DNA from: DASUBN01 sp036000105
GTDB lineage: Bacteria > Pseudomonadota > Gammaproteobacteria > Natronospirales > REEB76
Length of the DNA stretch: 64,000 bases
Reading direction: 5' to 3'
NCBI GenBank assembly: GCA_036000105.1
Contig: DASYGE010000012.1
Location: 310,001 to 374,000 of the forward strand
The translations under genes and the position numbers were made by a program. The notes under the pieces are model-generated. The model searched no databases. It was not told where the DNA came from and was given only the letters and a program-made list of their open reading frames with translations. Positions 52,866 through 61,937 of this stretch are shown one piece after another (position 1 is the stretch's first letter; every line of letters begins with the position of its first letter).

Positions 52866-52933
52866 GAAATTCCCCGTGCCGTCAGTTCATGGAGAGAGGG
52901 TCTAGGCGTACGCAGCGGCCCTAAGACCACCAC

Positions 52934-52939
52934 ATTATA
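52934..52939 (-). promoter_or_regulatory. Candidate -10 box for the dapF operon
   Basis: A perfect TATAAT on the minus strand, about 70 bases before dapF, in the 107-base gap after hemY. The -35 region (ATCAAG-like) is weak. This gap holds no coding sequence that I can support. Confidence 0.5.
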
Positions 52940-52972
52940 GTCGCAGTCAGAGGCACGCTTGATGAGGCTGGC

Positions 52973-54208
52973 TCAGCCGCGGGTACGGCGTGGTTTCGGC
53001 TTGGCGGGTTTGTAGGCTTTGACTTTGTGGCCCAGGGATACCGCCAGTCCGTCGCTGTAGGCGCGCAGTGAATCCTCCGGTTCCTCCAGGCGGCGCAGGA
53101 GCTTACCCAGTTCCTCGTAGGCCTCGGGTCGGCCGCCCAGCACGATGCTGGATTCGAGATAGCTGCGCGCTTTGCCCCAGAGTTTCCCCACCATGCACAG
53201 GCGTCCGGCGGTGAGCAGGAGCGCGGCGCTCTCGCCATGTTCCGACAACCAGTCCTCCACCCGCGCCAGCTGGCGCTTGGGATCGCTGCCCACCGCGAGG
53301 CCGTAGAGCGCCGCCAGTTCCTCATCCCATTGGCCGCGCAGGGTATCCCGCAGCACGCTCTCCGCTTCCGTGTGCTTGCCGGTGCGGATCAGCGCCCTGG
53401 CGTAAGCGCGCACCAGCTCGGCTTCGCTGCGCAGACGCCGGGGCAGGGCCTCCCACAGGTTGTCGGCCACCACGGCGCCATTCTTGGCTTCGACCCGTTC
53501 CAGCAGCGCGGCCGTAGCGCGCACCTCCAGCCGGTCTATCTCGCGGCGCGAGAGGGCTTCGTGTTCCCGCAGTTGCGGCAGGAGCGCGCGCAGCTGTTCC
53601 CAGTCGGCGAGCTTGCGGTAAGTGATGGCGAGCAGCTTCAGGCCGAAGGCGTGATCCGGGTTCAGCTCCTGCAGATGGCGCAGGGTAGCGAGCGCCTGCT
53701 CGTACTGGCGGTGGGCGATCTGCAGCTCCGCCTGGGTCAGGAGCACCGCCACGTGAGCTTGGGGTACCTGCTCGAAAGCCAGATGCAGGTAGCGGTCGCG
53801 CCGCTCATGGGCACCCTGCAGCTGCGCGGCGCGCGCTGCAGCGATGTAAGTCACGAGCGGCATCTCGCTCTCGGTGGCGTGCCGCATCAGGTTCTTCTCG
53901 CTCTCGCTCCAGCGGCCTTCCGCGAAGTCGATGAGGCCGCTGTTGGTGGCACGGCGCGCACGCAGCTCGCGTTTGCGCACCAGCGCCTCCCGCAGCCGTC
54001 GCGGGAAGGTCCAGAGTTTCACCATCAGGGTGGTGAGGATGTAGAGGCCGAAGAAGATGGCGAGCACCAGCACCATGAGGGTGCCGAGGGACATCTCCAC
54101 GCTCAGGTCGCCGTAAGCCAGCAACGCGTAACCGTTGTTGACGTGCAGCACTCCCGCCACCACCACCGCGGCCAGCAGGGTGAGCAGGAGGTAGAACGCG
54201 TATTTCAT
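52973..54208 (-). CDS. hemY: HemY, heme biosynthesis-associated TPR membrane protein
   Basis: A 411-residue proteobacterial HemY (not the Bacillus oxidase of that name). Two N-terminal membrane segments (about 1-70) lead into tetratricopeptide-like helices to the end, with a basic tail (KPKPRRTRG). It ends the hemC-hemD-hemX-hemY cluster; exact role in tetrapyrrole synthesis is not established. Overlaps hemX by 4 bases. Confidence 0.92.
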   Translation of the reverse strand: MKYAFYLLLTLLAAVVVAGVLHVNNGYALLAYGDLSVEMSLGTLMVLVLAIFFGLYILTTLMVKLWTFPRRLREALVRKRELRARRATNSGLIDFAEGRWSESEKNLMRHATESEMPLVTYIAAARAAQLQGAHERRDRYLHLAFEQVPQAHVAVLLTQAELQIAHRQYEQALATLRHLQELNPDHAFGLKLLAITYRKLADWEQLRALLPQLREHEALSRREIDRLEVRATAALLERVEAKNGAVVADNLWEALPRRLRSEAELVRAYARALIRTGKHTEAESVLRDTLRGQWDEELAALYGLAVGSDPKRQLARVEDWLSEHGESAALLLTAGRLCMVGKLWGKARSYLESSIVLGGRPEAYEELGKLLRRLEEPEDSLRAYSDGLAVSLGHKVKAYKPAKPKPRRTRG

Positions 54209-55254
54209 GGGGCCGCGTTCCGTGGCGTCTCGAGCTGCCGCAGCAGGGTCAGGGAGGCGGACAGGTCCGGCAGCTTCGGCGATACCGGCTGTTGCTGCAT
54301 GCCGCCGAGCTGTTGCAGCGCCGCGCCCACGGCTTTGTTATTGGGATCGAAGTAGGCGGCTAGCCAGTTGTGGGCGCTCACCACGCTGTCGTGGAAGGCC
54401 GGGCCCTCATGATCCAGGAGCGCAGCCCGGGCAGTATCCAGCTTCAATTCCAGGTTGAGGCGCAGCAACAACTCTTCCCGGGGCGAGAGCAGAGGTTCCA
54501 GGGGCTGGCTGCGGCGCCGCAAGGTGAACATGTCGTCCAGCAGGCGGGCCGTGGCGGCCTTGAACTTCTGCCACAAGCCGGGACTCGGTTCCGCGGGCGC
54601 GGCATCGGTAGAACCACCTGGGACGTAATGCTCCGGCACGTTGCGTTTCAACGGCAAGCTGCCCACGCTCTCGGCGAGGCCCGTGAGCGCCACGGCCATG
54701 CCCTCGATGTCGGCCTGGGGCACGGCGCGCAGCGCGTTGATCTCCCGGGCGATCTCCTGGCGCACGGCGATGAGCCGCGGGTCCGACAGGAGCTTCAGGC
54801 GCGCATCCGTCTGCTGCAGCGCCTTGATGGCCAGCGCTGGATCCGCGCGGATCTCCGTCTCTTCGTTGGCGGCCACCAGCAGCGAGGCGGCCTCGGCCTT
54901 GATCCAGGCATCGCGGCCTTCTTCGGAATGCTTGCGCATGTCGTTGAGGCTGCTGTCCAGGCTGTCCAGCCTGTCAGCCTCGGCCTTGAGGGATTGCTGC
55001 ACCGCAGCGCTCTCCGCATCCAGGGCGCTCTTCTGGGCGGCGGCCTGCTGCAGCGCCGCGAGATCCTGGTTCAGGGTGGCGAGTTGGGCATCGCGGGCTT
55101 CGCCCTCGCGGCGCAGGCCGTACCAGTTCACCGCCGCCAACAGGAGCGCGGCTGCGCCCAGCAACAGCGCGACAGACACCAGCATCGGCGTCTGGGTGGG
55201 GGGCCGCGCGGGCGCGTGCTGCCGGTCCGAAGTCTTATCCGGCGCTGCGCTCAT
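54205..55254 (-). CDS. hemX: HemX-like membrane protein (annotated uroporphyrinogen-III C-methyltransferase)
   Basis: A 349-residue protein with one membrane helix (MLVSVALLLGAAALLLAAV, about 25-45), a coiled coil (about 55-110) and a helical domain (LLRLNLELKLDTARAALL). The family often carries a methyltransferase name, but no SAM-binding motif is visible, so the enzymatic label is doubtful. ATG 55254 is chosen; it overlaps hemD by 20 bases. Confidence 0.88.
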   Translation of the reverse strand: MSAAPDKTSDRQHAPARPPTQTPMLVSVALLLGAAALLLAAVNWYGLRREGEARDAQLATLNQDLAALQQAAAQKSALDAESAAVQQSLKAEADRLDSLDSSLNDMRKHSEEGRDAWIKAEAASLLVAANEETEIRADPALAIKALQQTDARLKLLSDPRLIAVRQEIAREINALRAVPQADIEGMAVALTGLAESVGSLPLKRNVPEHYVPGGSTDAAPAEPSPGLWQKFKAATARLLDDMFTLRRRSQPLEPLLSPREELLLRLNLELKLDTARAALLDHEGPAFHDSVVSAHNWLAAYFDPNNKAVGAALQQLGGMQQQPVSPKLPDLSASLTLLRQLETPRNAAP

Positions 55255-56059
55255 TCTCCCTCCTGTGCTTGCGCTGATCCCGGCCATGACTCACCCACCA
55301 GGAGACCATGGTGTTGACCAGCGCGCTGTCGGTGGCTTCGCCGGCGATCAGAGGCCGGCGACGCACGCCGAGCGCCGTGGCGAGCTTCACCATGCGTGCG
55401 CTCGGCACCAGGAGCTGCGCGGCTTTGAAATAAGGCGTGAGTCCCGGGCTCAGCATGCGCTCCAGGTTGAGCAGGGCGTCGCGGCTGGTGACGGCGATGG
55501 CGTCCACCTTGCTCTGGCGGAACCACTGGGTGAGTTCCGCCTGGTCGAGGCGCGGCACGCTGCGTCTATAGACTTCCGCATATTCCACGTCGGCACCGCG
55601 TTCCTCCAGGGTCTCGGCCAGGAGTTCCCGTCCGCCCAGACCGCGCACGATGAGGATGCGCTTGCTCTCCACCCGGTTGAGCGCCTTCAGGCGCAGGAGC
55701 GCTTCACTGTTGGCGCCGTCCCGTGGGAGCATGTCAGGTTTGCGGCCGAGAGCCGTCAAGGCGCGGGCGGTGCCGGGACCGATGGCCGCCACTTTGAGTG
55801 TCGCGGGCAGCGAAGCGATATCGATGTAATCGGCGGCGTATTCCACCGCGTTGGGGCTGATGAAGATCGCGTAGCTGTAGTCGTCCAGGTTCGCGAGGCC
55901 GCGTTCCAATTCTGGCGAGCGGTCCACCGGCAGGATCTCGATGGTGGGGAAGTGCAGTACCTCGGCGCCCTTGGCCTCGAAGCGGGCCTTGAGCGTCTCA
56001 CCCTGGTCCACCGGCCGGGTGATGAGGATGCCTGCGTCCTTAAGCGGACGTGCGGCCAT
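55235..56059 (-). CDS. hemD: Uroporphyrinogen-III synthase
   Basis: A 274-residue enzyme that cyclises hydroxymethylbilane. The sequence is divergent, as usual, but GILITRPVDQGE near the start, AIFISPNAVEYA, AIGPGTARAL and AVTSRDALLNLE are the recognisable segments. It begins 2 bases after hemC, and ATG 56059 is the first start after hemC. The longer open frame upstream is antisense to nothing real but runs through hemC. Confidence 0.93.
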   Translation of the reverse strand: MAARPLKDAGILITRPVDQGETLKARFEAKGAEVLHFPTIEILPVDRSPELERGLANLDDYSYAIFISPNAVEYAADYIDIASLPATLKVAAIGPGTARALTALGRKPDMLPRDGANSEALLRLKALNRVESKRILIVRGLGGRELLAETLEERGADVEYAEVYRRSVPRLDQAELTQWFRQSKVDAIAVTSRDALLNLERMLSPGLTPYFKAAQLLVPSARMVKLATALGVRRRPLIAGEATDSALVNTMVSWWVSHGRDQRKHRRENERSAG

Positions 56060-56061
56060 GT

Positions 56062-56994
56062 TCACACCGAATTCTGTACATCCCTCAATACCTCTCCTGC
56101 TCCTTTGGCGAGCAGATCGTGTGCGAGCTTCAAGCCTAATGCTTCGGCTTGCGTGGCCGGACCGCTGACCGCGCCTTCCAGCAGGCGCCGTCCGTCCGGC
56201 GAGACCACGCGACCGCGCAGCGACAGCATAGCGCCGTTCAGCGCCGCATGGCCGGCGAGCGGCAGGTTGCAGCTGCCTGATAGGCCGGTGGACAGGGCGC
56301 GCTCCGCCACGACGCAGTTCCAGGTGGACGCGTGGTTGAGCTGGGCGAGCAGCACCCGGTTCACCTCGTCCCTGGCGCGGCATTCGATGCCGATTACCCC
56401 CTGGGTGATGGCCGGCAGGCAGAGATCCGGATCCAGTATCTGGGTGATAGCCTCAGCCAGCCCCAGGCGCTTCAAACCGGCCACGGCCAATATGATGGCG
56501 TCGTACTGGCCCTGCTCCAGTTTCCTGAGACGGGTATCCACATTGCCGCGCAGCGCTTCGATAGCGAGGTCCGGCCGGCGGTGGAGCAGCTGGCTTTGGC
56601 GTCGGAGGCTGGAGCTTCCGACCTTGGCGCCCTGGGGCAGGGCGGCGAATTCCTTGTAATGCATCGAGAGGAAAGCGTCGTAGGGCACTTCCCGCTCCAG
56701 CACCGCGCCGATGACGAACTCCGGTGCCAGCAGCACAGGCACATCTTTCATGGAATGCACGGCGAGATCCGCGCGCCCATCCAGGAGCGCCAGCTCCAGC
56801 TCCTTCACGAACAGGCCCTTGCCGCCGGAGGTAGCGAGGGAGATGCCCAGGTTGCGGTCCCCCTCGGTGCTCATGGGCACGAGTTCCACGGGCCTCTCGG
56901 GCGCGAGGGCCCGCAGACGCGCAGCCACGTGCTCCGCCTGCCACAGGGCGAGGGCGCTCTTGCGGGTCGCGATGCGGATCGGACTTGAGCTCAT
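56062..56994 (-). CDS. hemC: Porphobilinogen deaminase (hydroxymethylbilane synthase)
   Basis: A 310-residue enzyme that joins four porphobilinogens. Motifs: RIATRKSALALWQAEHV, HSMKDVP, RGNVDTRLRKLEQGQYDAI quoted as GNVDTRLRKLEQ, and the dipyrromethane-cofactor Cys in SGSCNLPLAGHA. First gene of hemC-D-X-Y; the upstream 180 bases contain AT-rich sequence and the inverted repeat after algR. Confidence 0.97.
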   Translation of the reverse strand: MSSSPIRIATRKSALALWQAEHVAARLRALAPERPVELVPMSTEGDRNLGISLATSGGKGLFVKELELALLDGRADLAVHSMKDVPVLLAPEFVIGAVLEREVPYDAFLSMHYKEFAALPQGAKVGSSSLRRQSQLLHRRPDLAIEALRGNVDTRLRKLEQGQYDAIILAVAGLKRLGLAEAITQILDPDLCLPAITQGVIGIECRARDEVNRVLLAQLNHASTWNCVVAERALSTGLSGSCNLPLAGHAALNGAMLSLRGRVVSPDGRRLLEGAVSGPATQAEALGLKLAHDLLAKGAGEVLRDVQNSV

Positions 56995-57085
56995 GCCTGG
57001 GTTTGCTTTGGTTTTATTGCGAGCTGATGGGGACCGCTATTTTCGGCTCTCTAGAGGTTTTTTCATAGTCTTTTTACGGGATGGT

Positions 57086-57176
57086 GAATTCCCATTTAAA
57101 AGCGTCGCGAGCGAAGGCAGAGCGAGCCGGACCATAACGAAGCTATGCCGAGCGCAGCAGCTTTTAAAGGGAATTC
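57086..57176. repeat. AT-rich imperfect inverted repeat element after the algR-like gene
   Basis: Left arm 57086-57103 and right arm 57160-57176 are reverse complements except for one missing base (GAATTCCCATTTAAAAGC against GCTTTTAAAGGGAATTC). They flank a 56-base GC-rich core rich in GAGCG and GCGAG words. The right arm overlaps the stop codon of the response regulator gene. There is no U-run after the arm, so it is not a plain terminator; a MITE-like or palindromic intergenic repeat is possible. No second copy was noticed in this window. Confidence 0.7.
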
Positions 57177-57906
57177 AATGACCGGCGCGCAGACGCTCGC
57201 GCACCTCGGAGACCAGGCGCCGGCTCACTTCCAGGGGTTGCGCGAGACCGCGCATATACACCTGCAGATGGCCCGTCTCATCTTTCTCCAGGCGCTCCAC
57301 CTGGGCCACCGCCACCAGCGCGTTTCGGTGCACCCGCAAGAAGCGCCCGGCGAACTCCTGTTCCAGATCTTTGAGGGATTCGTCTATCAGCAGTTCCCCG
57401 CCTGTGTGATAGACGGTCACGTATTTCTGATCGGCCACGAAGCACAGCACGCTCTCCACCGGCACCACATGCAACTTGTCCCGCAGCTTGGCGCAGATGT
57501 GCCGGCGCGCCGGGGCTCCGCCGGCGGTGAGTTGCGTGAGTTGGACCCGGTTCACCCGGCCGGCGCCCGTCAAGGCCGCTGAGAGTTTCTCGCTGCGCAC
57601 CGGTTTCAGCAGATAGGCGATGGCATGGGCGTCGAAAGCCTCTACCGCGAACTCGTTGTAGGCAGTGGTGAAGATCACCGCCGGTGGCCGTTCCTGGGCC
57701 GCCAGATGGCGCGCGGTCTCGAGGCCATCCATCACCGGCATGCGGATGTCGAGCAGCACCACGTCCGCCTGGGTGCGCTCCCAGAGTTCCAGGGCTTCGC
57801 GTCCGTTACCTGCTTCACCCGCCAGTTCCACCCCCATTTGTTCCCGCAGAAGGCTCTTGAGCCGCTCGCGGGCCGGGACTTCATCGTCCACGATCAGGAG
57901 TTTCAT
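57175..57906 (-). CDS. LytTR response regulator, AlgR-like
   Basis: A 243-residue regulator. Receiver domain with phospho-acceptor Asp near 54 (DVVLLDIRMPVMDGLE) and a C-terminal LytTR DNA-binding domain (about 140-240; FVADQKYVTVYHTGGELL, FLRVHRNALVAV). It overlaps its kinase gene by 4 bases. The pair beside hemC matches algZ-algR in Pseudomonas, where AlgR controls pili and exopolysaccharide genes; targets here are unknown. Confidence 0.93.
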   Translation of the reverse strand: MKLLIVDDEVPARERLKSLLREQMGVELAGEAGNGREALELWERTQADVVLLDIRMPVMDGLETARHLAAQERPPAVIFTTAYNEFAVEAFDAHAIAYLLKPVRSEKLSAALTGAGRVNRVQLTQLTAGGAPARRHICAKLRDKLHVVPVESVLCFVADQKYVTVYHTGGELLIDESLKDLEQEFAGRFLRVHRNALVAVAQVERLEKDETGHLQVYMRGLAQPLEVSRRLVSEVRERLRAGH

Positions 57907-58973
57907 GGAGTCCCGCCTTCATAGGGGAAGGTGAGCCGCACGCAGAATCCCTCCGCTGTGCGTTCGTGATCCAGGCTCGCCCGTCCGGGCCAGGTCAGCC
58001 GCAAGCGCTCGCGCACGTTATCCAGGGCCATCTGCCGACCGTGCCGCACCGGTGCGCTGTCCGGCGGCAAGGGATTGCGGATCTCGATCCGTACTATGCC
58101 TGTCTCGCAGCTGCCCTGTATCTGCACGCAGCCACCCCGATCCAGGGGCTCGATGCCGTGATAGATGGCGTTCTCGATGAGCGGTTGGAGAGTGAGGCGC
58201 GGCAGGCGCGCATCCACCGGCACACCGTCCAGGCACCATTCGAGCTTGAGGCGTTCGCCGAGGCGCAGGGCTTCGATGTCGGCGTACTGCTTCGCCAGGG
58301 AGAGCTCCTCCGAGAGCGGTACCCGCTCGCTCGCATCGGTCAGGCTCGCGCGGAAAAGGTCAGAGAGATCCTCGATGGCGCGCTCGGCCAGTTCCGGACG
58401 GCCGCGGATCAGTGCCGCGATGGTGTTCATGCTGTTGAACAGGAAATGCGGGCGTATGCGCGCCTGCAGTATCTCGAAGCGGGCACCGGCTTCACGGCGC
58501 ACGTTGCTCTTCCATTGATGCAGCACATAGAAGTAACGCAGCACCAGGGCGCTCACGATGGCGCAGATGATGAGGTTGCGCAGCACGAAGCCGCCGTGGC
58601 TGGGCGGCAGGAGTTCGTGCCCCGCACCGGTGTTCATGGAGAAACGATAGGCGATCTCGCTCATGACGAGGGTGACGGCGAGCAGCAGCACGTAGCTCAC
58701 GAGCGCCGCGCGGCGCAGCGGCATGTGCTTGAGATAGCGCCGTGCCAAGCACAGCACGCCGGTGGAGGTGAGGGCGATCCACTGCAGGAAGAGCGAGATG
58801 CGCGCGAGGTCCACCCACAGGGCCGCGCCCTCGTCCGGCAGGTGCCTGGCCATGGTGAGCATGAAGGCGGTGAGTTCCGCGATCAGCACCACGATCAACA
58901 CCACCGGGCCGGAGCAGAGTTCCGGCAGGAAGAAGTCGTCGTGCGGGGATGTGGGGGCGGGACCGTCGGCCAT
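57903..58973 (-). CDS. LytS-type sensor histidine kinase, AlgZ/FimS-like
   Basis: A 356-residue membrane kinase. About four N-terminal hydrophobic segments (for example GPVVLIVVLIAELTAFML), then a His_kinase domain with phospho-His in RPHFLFNSMNTIAALI (His near 194) and N-box LIENAIYHGIEPL. The ATP-lid is short as in LytS proteins. It is the first gene of a two-gene operon with the LytTR regulator. Confidence 0.92.
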   Translation of the reverse strand: MADGPAPTSPHDDFFLPELCSGPVVLIVVLIAELTAFMLTMARHLPDEGAALWVDLARISLFLQWIALTSTGVLCLARRYLKHMPLRRAALVSYVLLLAVTLVMSEIAYRFSMNTGAGHELLPPSHGGFVLRNLIICAIVSALVLRYFYVLHQWKSNVRREAGARFEILQARIRPHFLFNSMNTIAALIRGRPELAERAIEDLSDLFRASLTDASERVPLSEELSLAKQYADIEALRLGERLKLEWCLDGVPVDARLPRLTLQPLIENAIYHGIEPLDRGGCVQIQGSCETGIVRIEIRNPLPPDSAPVRHGRQMALDNVRERLRLTWPGRASLDHERTAEGFCVRLTFPYEGGTP

Positions 58974-59017
58974 GGAAAAAGTGTCGGCGCTTCCGCCCCG
59001 GACTGCAATAGCGCGGG

Positions 59018-59884
59018 CTATCTATTGAAGAGCGCGTGCTTCAGCCGGAAGAGGGCCGAGATATCCTCGCCGCCGTGACCTTCGTCCATGAGGCGCCGGT
59101 AATGCACCCGGGTCATCTCCACCACCGGCAGTTGTACACCCCGGGCGGCGGCCATCTGCTGCACGATCTTGAGATCCTTGTCGTGCAGGGAGACCTTGAA
59201 GCCTAAGGGGAACTGCTGCTGCACCATCGTGGGGCCCCGGTGGGTTAGGAACCAGGCACCCGCAGCGCCGCTGCCCACCACTTCTATGACCCGCTCCAAA
59301 GGCAGTCCCTCGGCCTCGGCGAAGGCCAGCGCCTCGGTGACCGCCTGGGCGATGCCCGCCACGGCGATCTGATTCACGGCCTTGGTGGCCTGGCCCGAAC
59401 CCGCCGGGCCCATGAGCACCCAGCGTTTGCCCATGGCCTTGAGCAGAGGCTCGGCCCGGGCGAAGCCGGTCGGTTCACCGCCGCACATGATGGCGAGGCT
59501 GCCGTGCTTGGCACCTTCGGTGCCGCCGGAGACCGGACAGTCCAAGAAATCCACGCCTCTGGCTTGCAAGCGCGCAGCGGCTTCGCGGGCAGTGGCGGAG
59601 CTCACAGTGGAGCAGTCCAGCACTATAGAACCCTGTTTCAGATTGGCCGCGAGGGCGTCCACCACCGCGAGTACGTCCTCGTCGGCGGTGACGCAGAGCA
59701 CCACGGCATCGCAGAGAGCGGCGAGTTCCGCCACGCTCGTCGCTGCCTTGCAGCCCGTCTCTTGAGTGAGTGCCTCTGCTTTACCGGGACTGCGGTTGTA
59801 GACAGCGGCGAGCAGGCCCGCCTTGTGCAGGTTCTGCGCCATGGCATAACCCATGGCGCCGAGACCGATGAATCCGGCTTCCAT
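59018..59884 (-). CDS. Beta-hydroxyacid dehydrogenase (3-hydroxyisobutyrate/tartronate semialdehyde reductase family)
   Basis: A 288-residue NAD(P)-dependent enzyme. Rossmann motif FIGLGAMGYAMAQNL at the start, substrate segment DCPVSGGTEGAKHGSL, and the catalytic Lys in GQATKAVNQIAV. Family members act on 3-hydroxyisobutyrate, 2-hydroxy-3-oxopropionate or succinic semialdehyde; the substrate cannot be told. It follows speA by 7 bases and may share its transcript. Confidence 0.9.
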   Translation of the reverse strand: MEAGFIGLGAMGYAMAQNLHKAGLLAAVYNRSPGKAEALTQETGCKAATSVAELAALCDAVVLCVTADEDVLAVVDALAANLKQGSIVLDCSTVSSATAREAAARLQARGVDFLDCPVSGGTEGAKHGSLAIMCGGEPTGFARAEPLLKAMGKRWVLMGPAGSGQATKAVNQIAVAGIAQAVTEALAFAEAEGLPLERVIEVVGSGAAGAWFLTHRGPTMVQQQFPLGFKVSLHDKDLKIVQQMAAARGVQLPVVEMTRVHYRRLMDEGHGGEDISALFRLKHALFNR

Positions 59885-59891
59885 CTCAGTA

Positions 59892-61778
59892 TCACTTCTC
59901 GAGATACGTGTAACCCTTCAGGCCTTCTTCCAGTTCCTTGAGGTACTGGGCGCGCTTGTAAGGGTCCAGGGAGGAAGCGGCATCTATCTTCTGATGGTAG
60001 CGACCCAACAGGTCTTCGGGGGTGAAATGCACGTAGCGCAGCACTTCCTCCACGGTGTCACCCTGTTCCGGCTTCACCAGCCGATAGCCGTTCTCCGCAT
60101 CCAACTCGACGTTCACCGAGTCAGTGTCGCCGAACAGGTTGTGCATGTCCCCCAGGATCTCCTGGTAGGCACCGATCATGAAGAAGCCGAGATAATAGGG
60201 ATCGCCATTCTTGATCGGATGCACCGCCATCGTGGTCTCGATCTCTTCTTCGTCCACGTACTGCTCGATGCGGCCGTCGGAATCGCAGGTGAGGTCCTGC
60301 AGCACCGCGCGGCGCGTGGGCAGCTCTTCCAGTCTGTGGATCGGCATGATGGGGAAGATCTGGTCTATGGCCCACACGTCCGGCATGGACTGGAACACCG
60401 ACATGTTGCAGAAGTACTTGTCTGCGAGCTTCTCGTTTATCTCGTAGATGGCCTCGGTCTGGGCCCGGCTCGTGGGCTTCAGGTTGTCGCGCACCTTGCG
60501 GCAGGTGGCGTGATAGATCTGTTCCGCATGGGCACGCTGTTCCAAGGTCAACACGCCGTGGGTGTACATGGCCTGGGCTTCGCTGTTGAGATGCAGCGCA
60601 TCCTGATAGACCTCCAGCAGGGCGCGGCCTTCCGCATTCTCATAGTCTTCCCAGAGGTCCGTGAGGATTTGCGGGTCATCCGGTCCCGGTTGCGCGGGGT
60701 TCTTCTCGGGGATGGATTCGTGATCCACCACTTCGGTGATCATCACCGCATGGTGCGCGGTCATGGCACGACCGGATTCCGTGATGATGTTGGGGTGCGG
60801 CAGCTCGTACTCCTCGCAGATCTCCCACAGGGCGCGCACTATGGAGTTGGCATACTGCTGCACGGAATAGTTGGTGGAGCACGAGCTGCGCGAGCGGGTG
60901 CCTTCGTAGTCCACGCCCAAGCCCCCGCCCACGTCCATGACGCGGATGCCGACGCCGAGTTCAGCCAGCTCCGCGAAACAGCGGCCCGCCTCCAGCATGC
61001 CGCGCTGTACGTCGCGGATGTTGGCGATCTGCGACCCCAGGTGGAAGTGCAGCAGCTGCAGCGAGCCCAGCATCTGGTTCTGCTTGAGACGTTCGACCGC
61101 TTCCAGGATCTGGCCGGTGGACAGGCCAAACTTGGATTTCTCACCGCCGGTGTGTTCCCACTTGCCACGGCCGACGCTCGACAGACGCACGCGGATGCCG
61201 ATGGTGGGCTTCACGCCCATCTCCGCCGCTTCCTTGAGCAGCAGATCCATCTCGTTCAGTTTCTCCACCACGATGTACACGCGGTGACCAAGCTGCTGAC
61301 CGATGAGCGCGAGACGCAGGTACTCGCGGTCCTTGTAGCCGTTGCATACGATGGTGGAGCCGGGGATGGCGAACGCCAGCACCGCCATCAGCTCAGGTTT
61401 GCTGCCCGCTTCGAGACCCACGCGATCGGCGCCGTGTTTGAGAATGTCCTCCACCACCACGTGCTGCTGGTTCACCTTGATCGGGTAGACCGGTGTGTAC
61501 TGGCCCTTGTACTCGTGGTATTGGCGCGCCTGTTCGAAAGCGTCATACACGCGCGAGACGCGGTCGCGCAGGATGTCGCCGAAGCGGAACAGCACCGGCA
61601 GGTTGAGTCCCTGCTTGCTCACCTCGGTGGCCAGGCGGTGCAGATCGACACAGCCGTCCTCGCGCACGCGGGTGGGGAACACCACCACATGTCCTTCGGT
61701 GTTGATGTCGAAATAACCGTCGCCCCAGCGGAGCACGTTGTATAGCTCGCGGGCGACCTCGACCGGGTTCTGGCTCAT
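59892..61778 (-). CDS. speA: Biosynthetic arginine decarboxylase
   Basis: A 628-residue PLP enzyme of the alanine-racemase fold that makes agmatine, first step of polyamine synthesis. PLP-binding Lys101 (YPIKVNQQHVV), phosphate-binding GGGLGVDYEGTRS, and the typical N-terminus WGDGYFDIN are present. Length fits SpeA. Start ATG 61778 is chosen; the open frame continues upstream across speE antisense and is not real. Divergent from speE. Confidence 0.96.
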   Translation of the reverse strand: MSQNPVEVARELYNVLRWGDGYFDINTEGHVVVFPTRVREDGCVDLHRLATEVSKQGLNLPVLFRFGDILRDRVSRVYDAFEQARQYHEYKGQYTPVYPIKVNQQHVVVEDILKHGADRVGLEAGSKPELMAVLAFAIPGSTIVCNGYKDREYLRLALIGQQLGHRVYIVVEKLNEMDLLLKEAAEMGVKPTIGIRVRLSSVGRGKWEHTGGEKSKFGLSTGQILEAVERLKQNQMLGSLQLLHFHLGSQIANIRDVQRGMLEAGRCFAELAELGVGIRVMDVGGGLGVDYEGTRSRSSCSTNYSVQQYANSIVRALWEICEEYELPHPNIITESGRAMTAHHAVMITEVVDHESIPEKNPAQPGPDDPQILTDLWEDYENAEGRALLEVYQDALHLNSEAQAMYTHGVLTLEQRAHAEQIYHATCRKVRDNLKPTSRAQTEAIYEINEKLADKYFCNMSVFQSMPDVWAIDQIFPIMPIHRLEELPTRRAVLQDLTCDSDGRIEQYVDEEEIETTMAVHPIKNGDPYYLGFFMIGAYQEILGDMHNLFGDTDSVNVELDAENGYRLVKPEQGDTVEEVLRYVHFTPEDLLGRYHQKIDAASSLDPYKRAQYLKELEEGLKGYTYLEK

Positions 61779-61905
61779 GGATTGGGCTCGGGGACTTAAG
61801 GGAAACCGCGCAAGATTACGGCAAGCGAGCCCCCCTGAAAAGATGCCGGTGGCCGGGCGTTTTGCGCCGCTTCCGGCGGCGGGAATCCCGGCCGTGGCGA
61901 GCCGG

Positions 61906-61911
61906 TATAAT
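61906..61911 (+). promoter_or_regulatory. Candidate -10 box for speE
   Basis: A perfect TATAAT 26 bases before the speE ATG, in the 159-base gap between divergent speA and speE. The -35 region is not convincing (GAATCC-like at 17 bases). Confidence 0.45.
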
Positions 61912-61937
61912 CGGCTGCATATGCGTGCGGAGACCCC

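Noticed and set aside
54641..56659. A 672-codon plus-strand open frame across hemX, hemD and hemC
   Set aside because: It crosses three well-supported minus-strand genes antisense and has low-complexity Ser/Ala/Arg composition.
59853..61745. A 630-codon plus-strand open frame opposite speA
   Set aside because: It is the antisense shadow of a GC-rich gene; the product is rich in His, Val, Gln and Asp with no recognisable domain, and speA is certain.
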